Part shown: positions 22,201 through 31,200 of the stretch, piece by piece
Position numbering within the stretch: the stretch's first letter is position 1
How the letters are laid out: the number at the start of each line of letters is the position of its first letter
Source: Odontesthes bonariensis
Taxonomy: Eukaryota; Chordata; Actinopteri; Atheriniformes; Atherinopsidae
Direction of reading: 5' to 3'
Length of the DNA: 64,000 nucleotides
NCBI RefSeq assembly: GCF_027942865.1
Contig: NC_134524.1
Location: forward strand, 7,427,536-7,491,535
Program-made: the position numbers and the translations under genes
Notes under the pieces: generated by a model
The model's database searches: none
What the model saw: the letters and a program-made list of their open reading frames with translations, nothing else
Told to the model about the DNA's origin: nothing

Positions 22201-25200
22201 ACTGAAACGAGATCAAGAATCAGAGAGTTGGCTGCCAGGTGTGGACATTTCATTACTTTATCACACAGATTGGACCTGGTTAGTTTTACCTGGTTAGTTT
22301 GACCATCCAAGGGTGCAAAGCTCTCTGTGAATAACCACATAAAAACATCTGCATGTGCCACAAACCTCCCTCTGTAGATGACGATCTATTGGACGAAATA
22401 GGGCTGGGCGAGTTAACTCGTTATTATCGCATTAACTCATTGATTATTTAACGCAGACAAATATTTTATCACGCATTAGCGCAGGTTATATTATCTATTT
22501 TATATGTTTTATTTATGTTTGTTTTGTTTGTGGGCTTATTGGACTTTTTTTCTGCCTCAGTCTTTGTGAATTTTCCACAAAAAAACAACAACTCTGGAGC
22601 TGCAGTGATCTGATAATGAGATGAATTACTGATGAGCACCAGCACCGGTGTTGTCTTCCTGCACGGTAACCTGAGCCGGCCGAAGCAAACGAAGCCGAGA
22701 AACAGAATTTATATGCGTCACAGGGGTACTGACGGAGGGGGACGACTATAAAATCATGAGGTTATACTGTAAGAAAAGAAGTGCTGTGAGCCTGGAGAGG
22801 CCTCCTCCTATCTTATTAGTTTAACCTTAACCTGCTGAAGAAGGACTCCTATCTTTGCTACTTCCATCTTCTGTATGAACCTTGATTTACTGAACAAAGA
22901 CGTCTTACATGACGTTATGATATTAAAGGGGAAGTTCGTTTTCTTTTTTTTAAACCTGGACCTTATTTCTGGCATAAAATACGTTCATCTACTCACCGAT
23001 AACCAGTGTTGGCAATAGGGTTGCAAAATTCCTGGAATTTTCAAAGACGGAAACTTTCCATGGGAGTTTAAGGGAATTAACAGGAATTAACGGGAATTAA
23101 TGGAAATAAACTGGGAATTTTAAAAATTGAAGGTTGGCTCTTCTAGGGAACTTAAATATAGTTGAGGAAAGTATATTTTAGCATAATCATGACTTGAATC
23201 TGAGGCCCTTGCACCTGTAGCCTCCATCATCCTCCAAATCCCACCATCATCAGCCGCCTCCGAGCGCAACTGGTCACTGTTTGGCAACACCCACACAAAG
23301 GTTGGCAACAGGCTCACAAATGTGAGAGTGGAAAAGCTGGTTGGCATTCGCGCAAACCTAAGGCTCTTTGAGCCTGACACAGAGCCATCCTCAACAAGGC
23401 TACAAAGTGACACTGAAGAGGAAGACTCAGAGTTGGATGTTGAGGAAGGGGACATGTTGTTGGATGTTGATGAGGCCCAGGAAGAGTCTAGTGACTGAGC
23501 AAAAATGCAGAGGATTGCTTGAAGGAAGATTTGCATGTTTAATGGGACGTTTTGGAGGACGAGTGGCATTTTTCATTTAACATTTTGAATAGGACTTTGA
23601 GGAGATTTTTGAATGAGTGGGGTTAGGGGATGGGTAATAATGAACCCAACACTCCTGTTTTTGTTCATCCATGAAACAAGTAATTGGAACGTGTAATAAC
23701 TCTACTTACAAATAAATCTGTTGAAATATCTGTTGAAAACATTTTGTATGGATGTTTTCTTATGACTTCTGTTTATATTTATGCTTGGATATAATATATT
23801 CCCAGTTAGTTCTCCTAAATTCCCATTAGTTCCCATAATTCCCATTATTCCCATGGAAAGTTTCCAATATGGAACATATCCAAAATTCCCAAGCTTAACT
23901 TCCGATGGAAATTTACCGGAAATTTTCCGCCCCTTCGCAACCCTAGTTGGGAGTAACAGCGTTTAAGTATAACGGCGTTACTAACTGCGTTATTTTTCCA
24001 GTAACGGAGTAATCTAATTAATTACTTTTTCCATCGTTACAACGCCGTTATCGTTACCGAGAATATAAAGTGGCACGTTACTACAATTTGGTTGTAGGCT
24101 TTTGGCTACACATCATCTGCATGCTGCCTGGAGAGAGCAGGGGTGGGGATGAGGACACCGTTGCAAATGCGATGATGATTGGCTGCTCACGCTGTCTCAC
24201 TGCACGCGATGACTACTAAACACACACAAGACAGCGACAATGGCGACGAGCCAGGGAAGTTGAAAGGTAGCGTTGCACGCTAACATGCACGCTATGCCCA
24301 GGGAAAAAAACTTTATCCACGTCTGCCTCAAGTAACTCAAATCTAATGAAGCACCTCACATCAACCCATGCGAATATGACACTTGTTGCTTCTGCAGCTG
24401 CTAACCCAACCCCAAGCCCAAATACAGCTAGCTAACCCAACCCCAAGCCCAAATACAGCTAGCTAACCCAACCCCAAGCCCAAATGCAGCTAGCTAACCC
24501 AACCACAAGCCCAAATGCAGCTAGCTAACCCAACCCCAAGCCCAAATGCAGCTAGCTAACCAAACCCCAAGCCCAAATACAGCTAGCTAACCCAACCCCA
24601 AGCCCAAATGCAGCTAGCTAACCCAACCCCAAGCCCAAATGCAGCTAGCTAACCCAACCCCAAGCCCAAATGCAGCTAGCGTGAGCCCCAGCGAAGGAGG
24701 CGGAGCCACTCGAAAACAAACAACACTCGATTTTTTGGGGTCAGAAACAAATGACCACCATCACCATTTTATATTCAATATTTATGTTTTTATTTCTATG
24801 CATCATATGGCAGGCTGCAATCTATTGAGTTCAAATAAATACCGAATGTTCTAAATTACTGTATATAGTGTTTTTATTCTTCAGTCAGTTAATATAAACG
24901 TATTTGATGTTAAAGATGTTATAGAGTTACAAACTCAATTACTTTTTGGGAGCAGTAACTAGTAACTGTAACCAATTACTTTTTAAAAGTAACTTGACCA
25001 ACACTGCTGATAACAGTTTGGTGAAAGTCGGCGTCCTTCGGAAGATATTTAGATCACTGGAGATCGGCGTATATCCATATAACGGGAGAGAACAGAGACA
25101 ATACAGCCTCTGAATAAGGCATTATCTGTCTTTATTTCACCAATACTTTAAGACCAATGAATGAATGAACGCGTACTGTTGCACTGTTAGCTCAGAGCTG

Positions 25201-28200
25201 CCGTGTTGTTGTTATCGGGGGGCTTATAGGAAGCTTTCGACACACGCGTCTACTGGGATGACGTCATCGACGCGCCTTGTGTGGCTAATGATGCTGCAGT
25301 AGAAAGCCTACACAGCAGAAGTATCATTTCAGTAGTGAGAAAACTGTGCGTCAGCTTTGTGATATGTTGACTTGTCTCCTTGCTGCAAGATTAAACCGTT
25401 GTGTTCACCGACTCCAGCGTCTCTGAGCCTCATTGAGGCATAATTAAGAGTAACAAACACCACAAAGTAAGACCAGACAGGAATTTGTTTCGGGGATACC
25501 TGATGTGTTCCCTCTCCCTCGACCCGAAGCTGATTTTGGGCATGTCCCAGGCCAGACAGAACTCCAGACTGTTCCGTTTCTGGGCCGGCACCGAGCAGCC
25601 CACAGCCAAGGCTGCTGCTACCTTTTCTCCCTTTGCTGTCGGTGGGCTGGATCCTGCAGGGAAACACAGGAGTTCACAGAAGGAAGTCAAAATAAGAAAC
25701 AAGCGGCATCTTTATCAAACTTAATCAAAAGAATTCAACTGAAATATCACCGTGTGAGAGCAGCTTGTATTCACGACTCAAATTAAAGACGGCAGTCGGC
25801 AGACACACTTTTTCAAGCACAGACTGATCTTTAGTGGCCTTTTTACATTTTTTTGGGGGGTATTTAATGCCTTGTGAAGAATAAAACAACAGAAAAATAA
25901 CACAAAAAGATGTGCCTGTAAGTCCCAGTTGGTCATGTGACTCTACACAACCAAAAGCCTGCTGTAACTCGTAATTTATATAAGATTTTTCCGGAGCACT
26001 GGAAAAAATCTAAATCTTACCAAGTATATTTGTCTCATTGAGTATCTCATTACACTTGATATAAGAGACAACTGCCTAACAAGTACCATTTCAGCCAGAT
26101 ATAGGGACTTGTTTTAATACAATACATCTTGAATATCTTGTTAAGTGAAAAAGTCTTGAAAACATCTTGTTTTGAGTCATATTTCACATGAAACAAGCTT
26201 TTTTTTTTAATTTGAAGAGGTTTTTAAGCTAATTTCAAGATCACTTTTATCTCAAAAGTCCTAAATATCACATCTTATTTCAAGAAATCTTGACAAGCCC
26301 ATTTTCACTAGTTCCACTGGCAGATTTTTTTGCTTATTTCAAGCAAAAACGTCTTTTATTTGCTGTTTTTTTACTTAGTTTTGGAGGGGCATTTTTTCCA
26401 GTGAGGTCTGCTCTACATTCTCTGGCATCTGTTCATATTATTAAATGTTCAGATGATTTATTAAAGTCGCCTCATTCGTAAGATAGATCTGCTTTATCTT
26501 TCAGCATTTCTCTTTAGGATAGTTTTTCCCCATTTGAGTTCATTTGATTTCAGGCATTTATCCGATAGGTTTGCTGGAATAACGTTGTGTTGAGAGGAGC
26601 TTGGGCAGGTCTCCATGCCTCTGATCTGTGGGAAAGTTGCAGCCCAGTAAGCAGCTGATTTCACATGAAATTTTCAGCGTATTGCCCCTTTACGTTACAC
26701 TCCTCTCAGCCCATTTATCAGAACTGACCTGTAGGAGAGTCCAGCCGACCGTCGGTGATGAGATCACTCCACAGACTGCTGCAGGTTCCCTTTGGGCTGA
26801 AGGCCGTCTGGTGGCTGACTCGCCTCTCAGGCTGGGAAAAGGACCAATCAGAATCATTCCCTGGGAGTTGTGTGTCCAGATTCTTGCTCTAAGCCACCTA
26901 CAAAGCTGCAACAAGTCATAAAAATCAAGTCGAACCTGTTCTCGGGCTGCGACGCACAGGGTGTAAGGGTTCACCGTGGTGCAGTGGTGTAGTAAAACCC
27001 CGGACACCGACTCCCCCTCCTTCTCCAGATGGAATGGTTCGTTCCAGTGTCCGCCGCTCTTGTCATCCTTGTGCCCTGATCCGTTGACCATTGTAAACAT
27101 GATGGAGACATCCAGAGCGTAGTCATTCCTGTTCTCTATGTCCCACACGAACACCGCGACCGGGAGACTCGAGTCCTGAAGGACGGTGGAAAACTGTTAG
27201 CATGTGGAGATGTATCAGCGCCCCGTGGCTGAACTGAGCCGGAGGAATGTGAAAAATACCTGGTAATCGTGAGGGATGACTGGGGAAATCTGCCTGCAGG
27301 TCAGGGTGACATCCTGTCCCGGCAGGTGGTACACGGTCCAGGCGCGAGGGTACAAGGAGTGATAGAAGGCGTACTCACCACAGTAGCCCCAATTCCAGCC
27401 TTGTAATGTGGGTGGACGCTCCACGGATAGCACCTGCTGGTAAACGGTTTGACCTCCACGACGCAAACACACCGTGAACTAGGAAAAGAGAAGAAGTTTC
27501 TCCGGTCAGAGAAGGAGCCTCGCAAGCCGTCTTAAAGGGATAGTTCGCCTCTTTTGACATGAAGCTGTATGACATCCCATATTAGCAACATCATTTATGA
27601 ACATGTTCTTACCCCCTGCTGCGTCCTGTGAGCCGAGTTCCAGCCTCGTTTTGGCGTTGACGAAGGTAGTCCGGCTAGTTGGCTGGGGTTTAAAAACTAA
27701 AGCGTCTTGCTTCTCAAAACAATATGTGTTCTAAAGAGTAAAACATTTGCATCACAAAATCGTTCTCCAGGAAAAAGTCAGACCTCACAATCACTTGGCC
27801 CTATTTTCTCTCCCTTCGTATCACTGCCTGCTGCCGCCAGCCGACAGCCTGTTACGGTGTTTGCTGCTCGGTCTGCACTTCAGTCTGCACAGCACGCAGT
27901 GATACGAAGGGAGAGAAAATAGCTAAAAAAAACTTTTTTTAAGGAAAACTAAATGCTTAAATGTTGCAGCTACACGGACGAGCAATTAAAGGTTTTTAAA
28001 ATGAGCACAAAATAAAGTCAGGTGTCCTTAAACCACTTTGTTGGGCATGAATTTACCTTCTTTCTCTGTGATTTGACCATTTGAACCAGCTGACAGCTCA
28101 AAGTTTTTTCTTTATTTCAGGCTTTAAATACTCTCTAAGCTACACTACATCTTAAAGTCTTATGCGCGTTAATAGTTACCTTGATTGTTTTTTAATTACT

Positions 28201-31200
28201 TTTTCCTGGAGAACGATTTTGTGATGCAAATGTATTACTCTTTTGAACGCATATTGTTTTGAGGAGCAAAACACTTTATTTTTTAAACCCCAGCCAACTA
28301 GCCGGACTACCTTCATCAACACCAAAACGAGGCTGGAACTCTGCTCACAGGACGCAGCAGGGGGTAAGAAAATGTTCATAAATGATATTGCTAATATGGG
28401 ATGTTATACAGCTTCATGTCAAAAGAGTTTCATTTTTAAAACTCGTCTTAAAAGCCATTTTTATTCCCTGGCTTTTAACCCAGCATGAGACTCTGTTTCT
28501 GTTATTGTTTTTATTGTTTTAATATTGTTCTTATGTTTTATGCCTTATATTTTGTGTTGTTATTCATGTACAGCACTTTGTTTCAGCCACGGTTTTTTTA
28601 AAGGGCTTTATAAATAAAGTTGAGTTGAGTTGAGAAAAGAGGCGAACTATCCCTTTAAAAACACTCCGGCCTGCTGAGGCTGAGAGTGACAGCACAAGCT
28701 GCGGATTCATTAATTACAGCTGGTTGTAAAGTTTATTTCTTTAAGCATTTAACGGATTCAGTTAAAGTGAGTGATGAGCCTGAGATATCTTTATAATGAT
28801 CATCCAGAGAGGCCTTTGGAACGGTTAAAACCGGGTGATCTGTTCTTTGGGACGCCTAATCTAACGATCTCAGGCGGGGAGCTGAACTAAAGTCTATCGT
28901 TTGGCCTTTTTAACAGTTTGAAAGCGCTTTAATTTAGTTTTCAGGTTGTTTTATTACTTGTATTATCTGTAAAGCACTTTGGCGGGTGTGATTGTTGGAC
29001 TTAGCTCATGTTCATATGAGCCAACAAGCCTTTGTGAATGACCTCTCGGGACCACAACAACCGGTGCGGCTGCGTCGCTCGCCTCGAGATTAGAACGCCA
29101 TGCGCCACGCTGGCGTCCACAATGCTGGCGAAAAAGGCTGCGAGTGAAGGAAGTGAGTTCTAACCAGCAGGAACTGAGATCAACGTGTATCACAATAAGT
29201 CGGCCATGAAGGTTTCCCAAAAAGTAAACTGCAATGATACGTGTATTTCACATGTATTCCATTTTTTAAACCCACTTAAGGGCGTTTAAAAAATGTTTTT
29301 TACGCTATGACACTTTTATCTTATTTTATTTTGTTGTATTTTATTGCTTTCACTGTTCTTTTATTGTTTTTATTCGTTTTTACTTATTCTTCTCTTTATC
29401 TATTACCTGCTTTGGTACATCGTAATGATTGTTTGTAAGGGCTGTATAAATAAAATACATTTACTTAATTGGGTCACCAGTCCGTCACAGGACCACAATC
29501 AATATTTTCTTTCCCTAAAAAGCTCATCTCATTCAGATGCAGATCACCTGGTTGGCTGTGACAGTTTTGTAGTGGTACATCCCAGGATTTAGTTGCCATC
29601 TGCAGAACTCCCCCCGCCAGCCCCTCGTAATGGTTCCTCCTCCAATGCCGCCAAGTGGAGCACCTGTGAATACAGAATCAATTTTGGCGTTTTACACAAG
29701 ACACAAGACTAAAACACGTTCACTTTAACGACGGTTTCCCTCTTAAAATCCACCAAAAAAAGTCAGAAACTGAACATTACTCTTATTACAAGACACACCT
29801 GCACTCACCGTAAATTTGACGCAGAGGCTGGGCGCCGAACATATCGATAAACGGAGCCTTCTTCTCCACCTGAGTCTTCTTGTACCACCATTTAAGATAC
29901 CTGGATGCACACAGACCACCTCACAAGTCACACACGGAAAGAAGGAAAGTCTAAAACCTTGAAAAAAAAAGTGGCAAAAATCAACAAAATCCCACAACAC
30001 TGGAAAAAATCTAAGTCTTACCAAGTATATTTGTCTCATTTCTAGTCAAAATATCTCATTACACTTAACATAAGCATATAATATCAGCCAGATATAGGGA
30101 CTTGTTTTAATACAATACATCTTGAATATCTTGTTAAATGAAAAAGTCTTGAAAACAAATTGTTTTGAGTCAGATTTCATGTGAAACAAGCTTTTTTTGA
30201 CATTTGAAGAGGTTTTTAAGCTAATTTCAAGATCACTTTTATCTCAAAAGTCCCAAATATCACATTTTATTTCAAGAAATCTTGACAAGCCGATTTTCAC
30301 TAGTTCCATTGGCAGATTTTTTTTGCTTATTTCAAGCAAAAACGTCTTTTATTTGTTGTTTTTCTTACTTATTTTTGGAGGGGCATTTTTTTCCAGTGAA
30401 ACAGATTGCTAAAATAGAAGGTACACGCGGTCACGTGTTTAAAGGCATCGATTAAACGTTCAAAATCACATGTGCAGACAGCAAACACAGTCTGTTAAAC
30501 GCAGCCGCAGCAGTTTCCAAGCTTTTAACACTCTCAGCCAAAAGCTGCGACAGCAGACACGCGCGCAGGCAGAGAGAAAAGAGGGGATTGTGCAGCCGCA
30601 TAAAGGACCCACTTGTGAGATAAGGGCAGTGGAAGGGCGGTTTTATCTGAGGACGGTTGGACTCGCCGCGTCAAATATTAATTAGGCTACGTTACTGAAG
30701 GTTTCAAACAGCTTTCAGAGCCTGAAGCAAGAGGCTCAGTAGTTCAATGAGCCATTAATCTGTTTATGCTCTGAGCTCCGTGCTGAAACAAGCTGGATTT
30801 TCTGCTAATAAGCCAAATAAAGCATGAAGCTGCCCTGTTTCAGGCCCACGTTATGTTTATCAGGATGGTGGGTAGGAGTCAGAGGATGTAGAAAGGCAAA
30901 ACTTGGATTTATTCGCAAAAACAAAGTTAAACAAAAGGCAAAAAAGACTGTGGAATCAAAACATGAACATGGCTATGACAAAAATCAAACAAACAACTAA
31001 GCATGGCATGGAAAAAACACTTAACTTTTAAAGTGTCGTGGCATGAGGGGTGAAAATCAGGTAACAACGTAAAGATCTGACACAAGGAAACTAAACAGGG
31101 AACTGGGTGCTTGTGAAAGCTGGGGACAATGAAAAGGTGAAGTGAGTGAAACTAATGAGCAGGTATGTGAAGTGAGGGGAAAAGCAAATGGCAAAACATG

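Larger units (their letters stand above)
23004..25006. mobile_element. hAT element (CAGTGTTGG ends), itself interrupted
   Basis: Ends CAGTGTTGG ... CCAACACTG are perfect inverted repeats. The flanking octamers CCGATAAC (22996-23003) and CTGATAAC (25007-25014) match at 7 of 8 bases, as expected of a hAT. Plus-strand coding remnants at about 24309-24430 read [20 protein letters not shown] then H, the second half of a BED zinc finger with its H-x4-H pair. At 24680-24745 a remnant reads [12 protein letters not shown], a linker seen after BED fingers in hAT transposases. The middle is a minisatellite (24403-24680). Another hAT is inserted at 23016-23945. Confidence 0.85.
22934..25140. mobile_element. 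Outer element of a nested transposon cluster
   Basis: TTAAAGGGGAAGTTCGTTTTC at 22934 looks like the left end of a TTAA-type element. Its body continues to ACTCACCGATAAC at 23003 and resumes at 25015 with AGTTTGGTGAAAGTCGGCG. It is interrupted by the hAT element at 23004-25006. I did not find its right end, so the limit given is approximate. Confidence 0.4.

Noticed and set aside
23120-23569. 149-codon minus-strand ORF, serine-rich
   Set aside because: It is the antisense of the hAT dimerisation domain read on the plus strand, which has the recognisable motif.
25485-25786. Plus-strand ORFs of 79 and 93 codons
   Set aside because: Antisense shadows of the GBA2 exon at 25500-25653.
29010-29130. 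tRNA-like or SINE-head-like stretch (GCTCGCCTCGAGATTAGAAC)
   Set aside because: No consistent cloverleaf or A/B box pair on either strand.
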